From positions 1 through 59,765 of the forward strand of contig CALGIG010000064.1 of assembly GCA_937915865.1 (NCBI GenBank): 59,765 nt of DNA, given 5' to 3'. This document shows positions 18,650 to 26,408 of the stretch, piece after piece. The stretch comes from an uncultured Prolixibacteraceae bacterium. GTDB lineage: Bacteria > Bacteroidota > Bacteroidia > Bacteroidales > Prolixibacteraceae. The notes under the pieces were generated by a model. That model was not told the DNA's origin. It saw nothing but the letters and a program-made list of their open reading frames with translations, and ran no database searches. The stretch's first letter is position 1; each line of letters begins with the position of its first letter. The position numbers and the translations under genes are program-made.

Positions 18650-18677
18650 AAATATTCAATTGAAAATTTGTGGTTTT

Positions 18678-19022
18678 TTACTTGTCGTAAAGCGAATCAT
18701 CGCCGCTATCTTTGGTGCGAATGCGAATCGACTGATTAATGTCACTAATAAAAATTCGGCCATCACCACTTTCTCCGGTATAAGCCGATTCAAGAATAGC
18801 TTTGATCGATTTTTCAACATTAATGTCGCGAACCACAAATGAAATGTAAATACGGGCTACTGCATTTACATCATAAGCAATGCCTCTAAAAATGAGACCC
18901 TGTCGTGCAGTGCCTTGGCCTTTAACTTCCCACCAGGAAAGAAAGTCAATATCTGCTTCATGAAGAGCTGCACGAACTTCTTCGAATTTCGTTTTTCTAA
19001 CGATGGCTTCAATTTTCTTCAT
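18678..19022 (-). CDS. glnK: P-II nitrogen regulator, partner of Amt-1
   Basis: The ATG at 19022 gives 114 residues starting MKKIEAIVRKTKF, the standard P-II start; the longer frame to 19109 only adds lysine-rich leader. The B-loop is TGESGDGRIF. The T-loop region GQGTARQGLIFRG keeps a tyrosine (Y50) at the position equivalent to Y51 of E. coli GlnB, but the loop is otherwise unlike it. P-II proteins bind ATP/ADP and 2-oxoglutarate and plug Amt channels when nitrogen is ample. It is followed by amt-1 at 28 bp. Confidence 0.93.
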   Translation of the reverse strand: MKKIEAIVRKTKFEEVRAALHEADIDFLSWWEVKGQGTARQGLIFRGIAYDVNAVARIYISFVVRDINVEKSIKAILESAYTGESGDGRIFISDINQSIRIRTKDSGDDSLYDK

Positions 19023-19130
19023 AACAATTAAATTTTGGGTTTTAACTATTTTCAGAAATGGGTTGATTTCTGAAAGGTTATTGATAACTTTTTTCTTTTT
19101 TTTTGTCAAAAATATAAATAATATATCATG

Positions 19131-19150
19131 ACCCTATTTTAAATATGGGT
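19131..19150. promoter_or_regulatory. Possible operator dyad before the amt-1 module
   Basis: ACCC-TATTTTAAATA-TGGGT is an imperfect 20-bp dyad centred on ATTTTAAAT, about 110 bp upstream of the P-II gene for Amt-1. A TAGGGGTAT string lies nearby at 19197 and occurs again at 23936, upstream of the porin. The binding protein is unknown and the dyad could be chance in AT-rich DNA. Confidence 0.2.
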
Positions 19151-19258
19151 TTAAATAAAAAAAATATATAAAATTAACATTCAAGTGTTGTTTTATTAGG
19201 GGTATATATTTAAAAACGATAGTAATTTGAATTGATGTTGTTTTTTTTAAAAAAGAAA

Positions 19259-19286
19259 GAGAGAACTGTCCCCCAACAGTCCCCTC
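19259..19286 (-). terminator. Terminator of amt-2 with UGGGGG loop
   Basis: Minus-strand RNA forms an 11-bp stem (GAGGGGACTGT with ACAGTTCTCTC), including two G.U pairs, over the loop TGGGGG, followed by TTTCTTTTTT. The plus-strand copy would carry A-C mismatches. The conserved 27-nt segment 19295-19321 separates it from the amt-2 stop. Confidence 0.85.
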
Positions 19287-19294
19287 TTTTGTAA

Positions 19295-19321
19295 ACAACA
19301 AATTTAATTGTTGAAGAAAAT
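19295..19321 (-). repeat. 27-nt 3'-UTR segment identical to 21393-21419
   Basis: The 27 bases between the amt-2 stop and its terminator are identical to those at 21393-21419 after amt-3. The segment holds a small CAACAA/TTGTTG hairpin. It marks duplication of whole modules or a conserved 3'-UTR signal. Confidence 0.8.
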
Positions 19322-19323
19322 GT

Positions 19324-20877
19324 CTATCTTGAAAGTGGCGTTTCAGAGTTTTTATCAAGTTTAACTCCAGCATAACCTTCAACTCCCATTTCAGGAATAT
19401 CCAGACCTTGCAATTCATCAGCTGCACTTACGCGGTTACCTACAAGTTTATCAGTAAGTTTAAATACCAGGAAGCCAATTGCACCAACATAAATAATGTT
19501 GACAGCTACTCCAATGAATTCAGCAAAAAACTGGCCTGCATTACCATAGAATAAACCAGTAACTTTTCCGGCAACACCATTCCATCCGTCACCATAAGTG
19601 CCATCGGCAAATAAACCAAGCGCCAGGCATCCCCAAGCTCCGTTTACACCATGTACAGCCACAGCGCCAACAGGATCGTCGATTTTTAGTTTTAATTCGA
19701 TGAAGAATGCAGCTTCAATTACTAATATACCAGATATTAAACCAATTAAAGCAGCACTTCCTACAGTTACGAAAGCACACGGGGCAGTTATTGCCACCAA
19801 ACCTGCTAGCATCCCGTTAACCATCATGGTTGGGTCTGGTTTTTTTGTTTTAACCAGCCACATATATAAAGTAGCAGCTAAAGCTCCTGTTGCCGAAGCT
19901 ATCATTGTATTAACTGCTACAATAGAGATACGAAGATCGCCGCCTGCTAAAGTTGAACCCGGATTAAAACCAAACCATCCGAAAGCAAGAATAAATGTGC
20001 CAACAATTGCCATCGGTATGTTATGTCCTGGAATAGCATTTGCAGAACCGTCGCGATTATATTTGCCAATACGTGGACCTAGTATTTTTGCTCCAACAAA
20101 AGCCAGAACGCCACCAGTAAGGTGTACCACCGAAGAACCAGCAAAATCAACATGTCCATGCCCAAGGCCAAATTGCGAACCAAGCTGGGCTAACCAGCCA
20201 CCTCCCCAAACCCAGTTGCCATAAATTGGGTATATAATAGTACCTACTGCAAGTCCATAAATAAAGAATGATGAGTATTTCCAACGTTCAGCCATTGATC
20301 CGGTTGGAATTGTTGCTGTTGTATCCATGAAAACCATCTGGAAAAGGAACAAAGCAAATACGGCAACATCGTATGTTCCGGTCAGGAAAAAACCTTTACC
20401 GCCAAATAAACCAAAAGTATGCCCGAAAAGATTAATGGAAACTTCATTGTTCAATCCATCATATCCTCCTAATGTGCCTAAAGAGCCAACGCCCCCAAAC
20501 ATGAATGCAAAACCACAAATAAAGAAACCGATCATTCCTAATGGATAGATCAAAAAGTTCATGGCCATGGTGTGTGCAACGTTTTTTGCTCTGGTCAAAC
20601 CTGCTTCAACCATTGCAAACCCTGCCTGCATAAACATTACAAGAAACCCTGTAATAAGTACCCATACCATGTTGATTGCAACTTTGTTGTGGCCAACCAA
20701 GTCAGCAACCTCACCAACTGTTGGTCCGGCATTCGGATCGGCTGCAACAATTTCAGATTTATTTCCGGTATTTGCCCCCGATGGATCTACATCTTTAGCC
20801 AAAACAGTATTGTTGAATACTAAAATGCTTGCCATAGTTAGTATTACACAAACTAATAATATAATTGATTTTTTCAT
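19324..20877 (-). CDS. amt: Ammonium transporter Amt-2 with N-terminal leader
   Basis: This is the longest of the three transporters at 517 residues. A cleavable-looking signal (MKKSIILLVCVILTMASI) and a polar stretch of about 40 residues precede the first Amt helix (VLITGFLVMFMQAGFAMVEAG). Twin histidines are H252 (SSVVHLTGG) and H409 (AVHGVNGAWG). WVWGGGWLAQ and GRIGKY-type loops group it with Amt-3 rather than Amt-1. It would conduct ammonium across the inner membrane. Its P-II partner lies 23 bp upstream. The 3'-UTR shares a 27-nt block with that of amt-3. Confidence 0.95.
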   Translation of the reverse strand: MKKSIILLVCVILTMASILVFNNTVLAKDVDPSGANTGNKSEIVAADPNAGPTVGEVADLVGHNKVAINMVWVLITGFLVMFMQAGFAMVEAGLTRAKNVAHTMAMNFLIYPLGMIGFFICGFAFMFGGVGSLGTLGGYDGLNNEVSINLFGHTFGLFGGKGFFLTGTYDVAVFALFLFQMVFMDTTATIPTGSMAERWKYSSFFIYGLAVGTIIYPIYGNWVWGGGWLAQLGSQFGLGHGHVDFAGSSVVHLTGGVLAFVGAKILGPRIGKYNRDGSANAIPGHNIPMAIVGTFILAFGWFGFNPGSTLAGGDLRISIVAVNTMIASATGALAATLYMWLVKTKKPDPTMMVNGMLAGLVAITAPCAFVTVGSAALIGLISGILVIEAAFFIELKLKIDDPVGAVAVHGVNGAWGCLALGLFADGTYGDGWNGVAGKVTGLFYGNAGQFFAEFIGVAVNIIYVGAIGFLVFKLTDKLVGNRVSAADELQGLDIPEMGVEGYAGVKLDKNSETPLSR

Positions 20878-20900
20878 ATTTCTGATTTTTGGATTGATTA

Positions 20901-21260
20901 TTATTTGCCGTCTTCACCTTTAAGTGAGTCTTCGCCGCTTTGACGGGTCCTGATTTTCCATGCTTCATCAATGGTCGTTACAAAGATTCGTCCATCACCA
21001 ACTTCGCCAGTGTATGCCGCTTCAAGTAAGCAATCGATAGTTTTTTGTACGTTAACATCGCGAACAACAATAGTCAATTCCTGCCTTGAAATAAATGAGG
21101 TGTCGTAAACCGTACCACGATACGATTTGTTTGATTTCTTGATTTCATTTCCGACACCAACAACATCGGTGTACGTAAAAAAATCAATGTCAATCTTTTG
21201 CAGAGCTTCCTTAACATCCTGAAATTTGGAAGTTCTAATAATAGCTTCAATTTTTTTCAT
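20901..21260 (-). CDS. glnK: P-II nitrogen regulator, partner of Amt-2
   Basis: At 119 residues it starts MKKIEAIIRTSKF and has the B-loop TGEVGDGRIF. The T-loop reads GVGNEIKKSNKSYRGTVY, two residues longer than in the other two P-II proteins and lysine-rich, with tyrosine kept at Y52. The extra loop length suggests partner-specific docking to Amt-2 (inference). The C-terminal tail (SGEDSLKGEDGK) is also longer and charged. The gene is 23 bp ahead of amt-2. Confidence 0.93.
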   Translation of the reverse strand: MKKIEAIIRTSKFQDVKEALQKIDIDFFTYTDVVGVGNEIKKSNKSYRGTVYDTSFISRQELTIVVRDVNVQKTIDCLLEAAYTGEVGDGRIFVTTIDEAWKIRTRQSGEDSLKGEDGK

Positions 21261-21358
21261 GATAAAAACATTAATGGATTATGTAAGTTTTCTACAAGAT
21301 ATAATCTATTGATAGTCAATGTGTTGTTTGAAATAGTTTTATTCAGTTTGAAAAAGAT

Positions 21359-21384
21359 AGGGGCTTGTCCCCCAACAAGCCCCT
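21359..21384 (-). terminator. Terminator of amt-3 with UGGGGG loop
   Basis: A perfect 10-bp stem (minus strand AGGGGCTTGT with ACAAGCCCCT) closes over the loop TGGGGG, the same loop as in the other two amt terminators, and is followed by ATCTTTTTC. It separates the amt-3 module from the P-II gene of amt-2. Confidence 0.85.
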
Positions 21385-21392
21385 TCTTGATT

Positions 21393-21419
21393 ACAACAAA
21401 TTTAATTGTTGAAGAAAAT
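21393..21419 (-). repeat. 27-nt 3'-UTR segment identical to 19295-19321
   Basis: This block lies between the amt-3 stop and its terminator and is identical over 27 nt to the block after amt-2. It is absent after amt-1. Confidence 0.8.
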
Positions 21420-21420
21420 A

Positions 21421-22677
21421 TTAGTTGTAGGCACTTTCACCATGTTCGTAAACATCCAGGCCTTCTTCTTCAATTCGTTTCGGAACACGTAGTCCAACAG
21501 TCGATTTTAGTATCTTAAATAAGATAAATCCAGCGACTAATGCCCATGCTGCTGAAGATACAACTCCAATTACTTGTGATATTAATTGGCCAGTACCGCC
21601 ACCATAAAATAATCCTGTTCCCTGGGCAAAAAATCCAACAGCCAGTGTCCCGAATGCACCACATATACCATGAACAGAAACAGCACCTACCGGGTCATCA
21701 ATTTTGAGAACATTGTCGAAGAATGTTACAGAATAAACTAATAGTAGACCTGCTAAAGCCCCAATTATAATTGCTCCGCCGTCAGTTACTAAATCGCAAC
21801 CTGCAGTAATTGCTACCAAACCTGCTAAAGCGCCATTTAATGCAAAACTCAAACTAGGTTTTCCGAAGCGAATCCAGCTAACTAAAAGGGCAACGCATGT
21901 GCCAGCCGCAGCTGCTAAGTTGGTAGTTACAAATATATGGGAGATGGCTGTTGCATTAGCTGAACCTGATGCTGCCAGCTGTGATCCTGGGTTAAATCCA
22001 AACCAACCAAGCCAAAGAATGAATACTCCTAACGTTCCATAAGGAATGTTGTGGCCAGGGATTGCATTTACCTTATCTCCATTATATTTTCCTAACCGCG
22101 GGCCTAAAGCTATAGCCCCTGTTAGAGCAATCATTCCACCCACCATGTGAACAACAGTTGAACCTGCAAAATCATGGAATGGAGTAGATAACTGAGAAAG
22201 CCAACCGCCTCCCCAAGTCCAGTGGCCTGAAATTGGATAGATGCAGAGAGAAATGACAAAGGAATAAATTAAATAGGATTTAAATTCTGTACGCTCTGCC
22301 ATCGAACCAGAAACGATTGTTGCGGCAGTAGCTGCAAATACAGTTTGGAATATTAAAAATGCTTCAATTGGAACTCCGCCACTCCAAATGTTTGAATTAT
22401 AGAACGAAAAAGTTCCGATAAAGCCACCAATATCTTTTCCAAACATTAAGCTAAAGCCCACGGCCCAGAATATCAAGGCCCCAATAGCAAAATCCATAAG
22501 GTTTTTGTATAAGATATTCACTGTATTTTTTGAACGAGTAAACCCGGCTTCAACAAATGCAAACCCGGCTTGCATAAAAAATACCAATGCTGCTGTTATT
22601 AATACCCATATTGTGTCTACAGAGCGTGCTATGTCCGCTGCCGACGTAGCTAAGCTATTGAGTGTAATTTCTTCCAT
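21421..22677 (-). CDS. amt: Ammonium transporter Amt-3
   Basis: At 418 residues it lacks the long leader of Amt-2 and starts with a short polar N-terminus, then VLITAALVFFMQAGFAFVEAGFTRSKN. Twin histidines are H177 (STVVHMVGG) and H336 (SVHGICGAFG). It is the same subtype as Amt-2 (WTWGGGWLSQL, NAIPGHNIPYGT). It would conduct ammonium across the inner membrane. The P-II gene lies 19 bp upstream and the porin gene further upstream, so this is the promoter-proximal module of the locus. Confidence 0.95.
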   Translation of the reverse strand: MEEITLNSLATSAADIARSVDTIWVLITAALVFFMQAGFAFVEAGFTRSKNTVNILYKNLMDFAIGALIFWAVGFSLMFGKDIGGFIGTFSFYNSNIWSGGVPIEAFLIFQTVFAATAATIVSGSMAERTEFKSYLIYSFVISLCIYPISGHWTWGGGWLSQLSTPFHDFAGSTVVHMVGGMIALTGAIALGPRLGKYNGDKVNAIPGHNIPYGTLGVFILWLGWFGFNPGSQLAASGSANATAISHIFVTTNLAAAAGTCVALLVSWIRFGKPSLSFALNGALAGLVAITAGCDLVTDGGAIIIGALAGLLLVYSVTFFDNVLKIDDPVGAVSVHGICGAFGTLAVGFFAQGTGLFYGGGTGQLISQVIGVVSSAAWALVAGFILFKILKSTVGLRVPKRIEEEGLDVYEHGESAYN

Positions 22678-22696
22678 AGTTATTCTTTTACTGTTT

Positions 22697-23053
22697 TTAA
22701 ATCTCTTTTCCTTTTATATACAATGATTCATCTCCGAATTCACCTGTCCGAATTCTGTATGATTCGTCGATTGGTGATACAAATACTTTTCCATCACCAA
22801 TCTCACCGGTCCGGGCAGATTTCATAATGGCCAAAACTGTTTTTTCAACATTTTTGTCTCGAACAATTATTGAGAGAATTGTTCTTTCAATTGTACTTGT
22901 GTCATAAACTACACCTCTGTATACACGTCCTTCACGAGTTTGTCCAACACCACGTGCATCCCAAAAGGAGAAGAATTCAATGCCAACTTCGTTGAGGGCG
23001 TCTTTTACTTCGTCGAATTTTGTTTTCCTGATAATAGCTTCTATTTTTTTCAT
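22697..23053 (-). CDS. glnK: P-II nitrogen regulator, partner of Amt-3
   Basis: The ATG at 23053 gives 118 residues with the standard MKKIEAIIRKTKF start; an upstream start at 23095 overlaps the porin gene and is rejected. The B-loop is TGEIGDGKVF. The T-loop is GVGQTREGRVYRGVVY with the Y51-equivalent tyrosine at Y50. The C-terminus SLYIKGKEI resembles a classical tail. It sits 25 bp after the porin gene and 19 bp before amt-3, so all three are likely co-transcribed. Confidence 0.93.
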   Translation of the reverse strand: MKKIEAIIRKTKFDEVKDALNEVGIEFFSFWDARGVGQTREGRVYRGVVYDTSTIERTILSIIVRDKNVEKTVLAIMKSARTGEIGDGKVFVSPIDESYRIRTGEFGDESLYIKGKEI

Positions 23054-23078
23054 ATTATTTCCGTATTTGGGTTGATTA

Positions 23079-23714
23079 CTAGAATGAAACAGCAATTACA
23101 TAGAAAACCTGTTCTTTGTTCGGGTTGAAGATTACTGAGCCAGTTAATGGGAGTGAAAAGCTTTCTGAAAATTTAATTGATTTTGTAGTTGAGACGCCAA
23201 GGTTACAAACCTGGAATGAACCATCGTTTGTATACCATCCATCGCCAGCGCCAGCAAATAATTTAACTGATGGAAATTGGTAACCAACTTCGAAATATTT
23301 GTCGTCACCTAATGAACCAGAAGCCTCATTGAAAATATAGTTTCCACTTAAGCTTAAATTTCCAACAGTATAACCTAAATTGGCTTCAATTGCGTGAGCC
23401 GCATCTCCAAAAAATTTGGTCGAATTGTAGTGGTAGTCGGTTAATCCCAATGATAAACCTGATTTAAAAGCTAAAGTTGCAAATAAATCTGCTTCCTCAG
23501 GGGCTCCGGTTGTCAAATCGCCCGATCCCCATGCGCCTATTGTAAATACTCCGCTGGTATATTTAACGGTTGGTTGAATACTGAAGGCTCCCGCTTTCGA
23601 ACCTCTCCATACATAACTACTTACTAAATCAGCGCCAGCGGTCCACTGTGCATTTACATTTAAAGTACAAATGGCTAAAAGCGCAAAAACGATAAGGGTA
23701 ATTTTCTTTTTCAT
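23079..23714 (-). CDS. Small outer-membrane porin, TorF/Gcw_chp-like
   Basis: A signal peptide (MKKKITLIVFALLAICTLNVNAQ) precedes about 190 residues of alternating beta strands with the family-like start LVSSYVWRGSKAGAFSIQPTV and TIGAWGSGDLT. The chain ends in phenylalanine (YVIAVSF), as outer-membrane barrels do. It would form a small beta-barrel pore. As the first gene before the P-II/Amt modules it probably serves nitrogen uptake, perhaps for ammonium or small amines (inference from position only). 211 residues. Confidence 0.8.
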   Translation of the reverse strand: MKKKITLIVFALLAICTLNVNAQWTAGADLVSSYVWRGSKAGAFSIQPTVKYTSGVFTIGAWGSGDLTTGAPEEADLFATLAFKSGLSLGLTDYHYNSTKFFGDAAHAIEANLGYTVGNLSLSGNYIFNEASGSLGDDKYFEVGYQFPSVKLFAGAGDGWYTNDGSFQVCNLGVSTTKSIKFSESFSLPLTGSVIFNPNKEQVFYVIAVSF

Positions 23715-23772
23715 GTTACTTAATTTTTTAGGGTTTAACTTTTATTTGTTTTAAAATTCAGTTGTAAAAAAT

Positions 23773-23789
23773 CGAAATGGGGGATTTCG
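23773..23789 (-). promoter_or_regulatory. Leader hairpin with CCCCC loop upstream of the porin
   Basis: On the minus strand CGAAAT pairs with ATTTCG over a CCCCC loop and is followed by ATTTTTT, a shape compatible with a weak attenuator about 60 nt before the porin start. The loop with its 3' neighbour reads CCCCCA, the exact complement of the TGGGGG loops in the three amt terminators. Confidence 0.35.
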
Positions 23790-24483
23790 TCGAATAAAAA
23801 AATGTTTTTTAATGTTCCCCCCTTTGTTTGTTTGAACGCTTGCTCAAAAATATGTATTTTTTCTTTTGTGGTATGTAAAAAAAATGGGGTTGGTTTGAAA
23901 TTAAAGATAAATTAACAATGATTTTGTCAAAAAAATAGGGGTATTGTCGATAAAAAGTATAAAAAATTTAAAAATATAGTTTAAAAAATGGGGTGTAATA
24001 TGGAAAAGTGTAAAAAAATAAATTCATAATTTGGGATATAAGGTGTTGAATGTCAATTAGTCAGTAGATATATGTAATAGTATCAAAAAGATATAATATA
24101 GTATTTTAATAAGTCAAAAAGATTCTTGTTTTATATTTTATTTGAATTTATGCTTTTTTCGGCTTTAAATTCTAATTGAAAATTACTTTGTTTATTTTCC
24201 TCAAATTTTAAACCTCATCAATTGATAAATTTTATTTGGTTATAACCTTCGTAAGTTTCGAGCTGATACATTTCAGAAAAATATAACTGATTAAAGCTGG
24301 TAAAAGAAAAACCCAATTTGTTGTTAGTCACCTTTGGAGATAATGACTATTTTATAAGTATTTCAACTTGTGTAAACGAACAATGCAGATATATTTCAAA
24401 AAAGATTATATACAGAGCATAGTTTTTTTGTTTTGTTTATAGATTAAAAGGTTGAAATACAAACCCCGAAGATTCAGTTTTCT

Positions 24484-24491
24484 TATATTTG
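24484..24491 (+). promoter_or_regulatory. Putative -7 box of the LtaS-like gene
   Basis: TATATTTG matches TAnnTTTG exactly, 30 bp before the ATG at 24522. The nearest upstream TTG (24452) is too far for a standard -33 element. Confidence 0.4.
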
Positions 24492-24521
24492 CACACTTTT
24501 ATTAATTGATAAAATGGATTT

Positions 24522-26369
24522 ATGGTCTTTTTGAGAAATCAAATACCTCGTTTTTTAAAATATTTCGCTTTTTGGCTGATCTTTTTTTGGGTGGCTAAAT
24601 TTCTATTTTTGTTTTTCAATTTTAACCAGGCAAGCCAGTTGTCGGTTTCTGAAATATTTGGCATTTTTGGTTATGGCCTTAAAATGGATATTTCAACAGC
24701 CTGCTATTTATTAATAGTGCCGGGTTTGTTTTTTGCATCGATTAAAATAGTACCCTGGAAATTTGCGAATAGGTTTATTTCGGTTTATACCTTAATATTT
24801 TTATTGCTTGCTTCATTTTTAGCTGTTCTCGATTTGGGTTTATACCCGCATTGGGGTACCCGTGTAAATATTACCGCATTCAATTATATCGACGATCCGG
24901 TTGCGATGAGCGCCTCTGTTTCGGTCTTTGATGTAGTACTGGCCATACTTGTTATTGGCGCGTTAGTTCTTGGGTTCAGGTATATTTTCAGGAAGTTGTT
25001 TCCGCAGGGAGTGGTAGCTAACGAAAAAGGCTCATGGGGTACTTCATTTATACAATTATTTATTGTTGCTTCACTTATAATTCCAATTCGAGGAGGACTG
25101 GATACTTCGCCTCTAAATCTGAGTTCAGTAGCTTTTAGTCAGAAATTATTTGTTAACCAGGCATCGTGCAACTATTTGTGGAATTTTGCAAAATCGGTTG
25201 AAAAGCGAAAACGGTTGTCAAATCCTTGTCTTTACATGTCAAAAGAACAAAGCATTAGGGTGTTCAACCAATTTATGGATGGAAATTCTTCGGTTAATAG
25301 GCCGCAGCTTATAACTATTGACAAACAAAAACAACCCAATGTAGTATTGATAATTCTCGAAAGTTTCTCGAATAAAGTTATAGCTCCTTTAGGTGGTATG
25401 CATGGAATTTGCCCAAATCTGGATTCTCTATGTACAAAAAGCACAGTTTTCACCAATTTTTATTCTACCGGGAACAGGTCTGATCGTGGAATTTCGGCTG
25501 TTTTAGGTGGTTATCCTTCGTTGTTGAGCACTTCAATTATGGTTTATCCCGAAAAATCGGGAAGTCTTACTTTACTTCCTGAGTATTTTAATCGACATGG
25601 TTACAATACTTCATTTTATTACGGTGGCGACATCAATTTTTACAATCTGAAGACCTTCGTTTTGCAAAGTAAATGCGCCAAAATAGTGACAAAATCAGAT
25701 TTTCCGGCAAAACTAGGGCGAATGACCAAATGGGGGGTACCTGATGGATTTTTATTTGAAAAAGCATTGGAAGATTTAAAAACGGAAAAGGAACCTTTCA
25801 TGAAAACTATATATACGGTAAGCTCTCATCCACCATACGACGTTCCATTTTCTAAAATTAAAGGAAATTCTGTTGACGAAAAATACCTGAATTCGGTTGC
25901 CTATACCGATAGTTGTCTGGGTAAATTTATTAGTGAAATCAGGAAATTACCTTCGTGGAAAAATACTTTATTTATTGTTACTGCTGATCACGGAACGATT
26001 TCGCCAGGCCCTACTGATATTACAGAAACTGCCTCGTATCGAATTCCGTTAATTTGGTCAGGTGGCGTAGTCGATTCGTTACATCGTATTGAAACCATTA
26101 CTCAGCAGGTTGATTTTGGAGTTTCGCTCATTCATCAGCTAGGTTGGGAAACCGATACATCGAAATTTGCAAAAGATTTCTTTATTTCGCAGCCGTTTGC
26201 TTTTTATATGCTCGATTCTGGATGGGGTTTTGTTACCACGGATGGAGAGTATTATTTTGATCAGAATTTGCATGATTTTGTCAGAAAGCCAAACGGAAAA
26301 TCATCTGACGACCTGTTGTTCCCTAAGGCATATATGCAGGTTTTGCACGATGATTTCATTGCCCGGTAA
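24522..26369 (+). CDS. LtaS-like phosphoglycerol/phosphoethanolamine transferase (sulfatase fold)
   Basis: This 615-residue protein has about five N-terminal transmembrane helices and a large extracytoplasmic sulfatase-fold domain. Candidate active-site residues are E in LIILESFSNKVI, the nucleophilic threonine T316 in YSTGNRSDRG, and the metal pair D489/H490 in TADHGT. The motif order matches the lipoteichoic-acid-synthase-like family found in Bacteroidota. There it is thought to move a phosphoglycerol or similar headgroup from a phospholipid to an envelope glycan. The next gene, a diacylglycerol kinase, starts 40 bp later and could recycle the diacylglycerol left by such a reaction, so the pair makes functional sense. 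Confidence 0.85.
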   Translation: MVFLRNQIPRFLKYFAFWLIFFWVAKFLFLFFNFNQASQLSVSEIFGIFGYGLKMDISTACYLLIVPGLFFASIKIVPWKFANRFISVYTLIFLLLASFLAVLDLGLYPHWGTRVNITAFNYIDDPVAMSASVSVFDVVLAILVIGALVLGFRYIFRKLFPQGVVANEKGSWGTSFIQLFIVASLIIPIRGGLDTSPLNLSSVAFSQKLFVNQASCNYLWNFAKSVEKRKRLSNPCLYMSKEQSIRVFNQFMDGNSSVNRPQLITIDKQKQPNVVLIILESFSNKVIAPLGGMHGICPNLDSLCTKSTVFTNFYSTGNRSDRGISAVLGGYPSLLSTSIMVYPEKSGSLTLLPEYFNRHGYNTSFYYGGDINFYNLKTFVLQSKCAKIVTKSDFPAKLGRMTKWGVPDGFLFEKALEDLKTEKEPFMKTIYTVSSHPPYDVPFSKIKGNSVDEKYLNSVAYTDSCLGKFISEIRKLPSWKNTLFIVTADHGTISPGPTDITETASYRIPLIWSGGVVDSLHRIETITQQVDFGVSLIHQLGWETDTSKFAKDFFISQPFAFYMLDSGWGFVTTDGEYYFDQNLHDFVRKPNGKSSDDLLFPKAYMQVLHDDFIAR

Positions 26370-26408
26370 TTTTATCGGTAGTTATTTATAAAAAGACCAA
26401 AATTTAAG

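Larger units (their letters stand above)
23715..24521. other. AT-rich 0.8-kb intergenic region between the divergent porin and LtaS-like genes
   Basis: No coding frame is supported here. On the minus side it holds the leader of the nitrogen locus with a CGAAAT-CCCCC-ATTTCG hairpin (23773-23789) and a TATTTTTG box (23845-23852). Several G-runs inside A-runs (AAAATGGGG, AATAGGGGT) occur between 23770 and 24000. On the plus side it holds a TATATTTG box at 24484. The rest is AT-rich without a recognised signal. Confidence 0.6.

Noticed and set aside
18678..23053. Loss of the uridylylated tyrosine in one P-II protein
   Set aside because: A first look suggested F45 replaced it, but alignment with GlnB shows F45 matches Y46, and the Y51 position is kept in all three.
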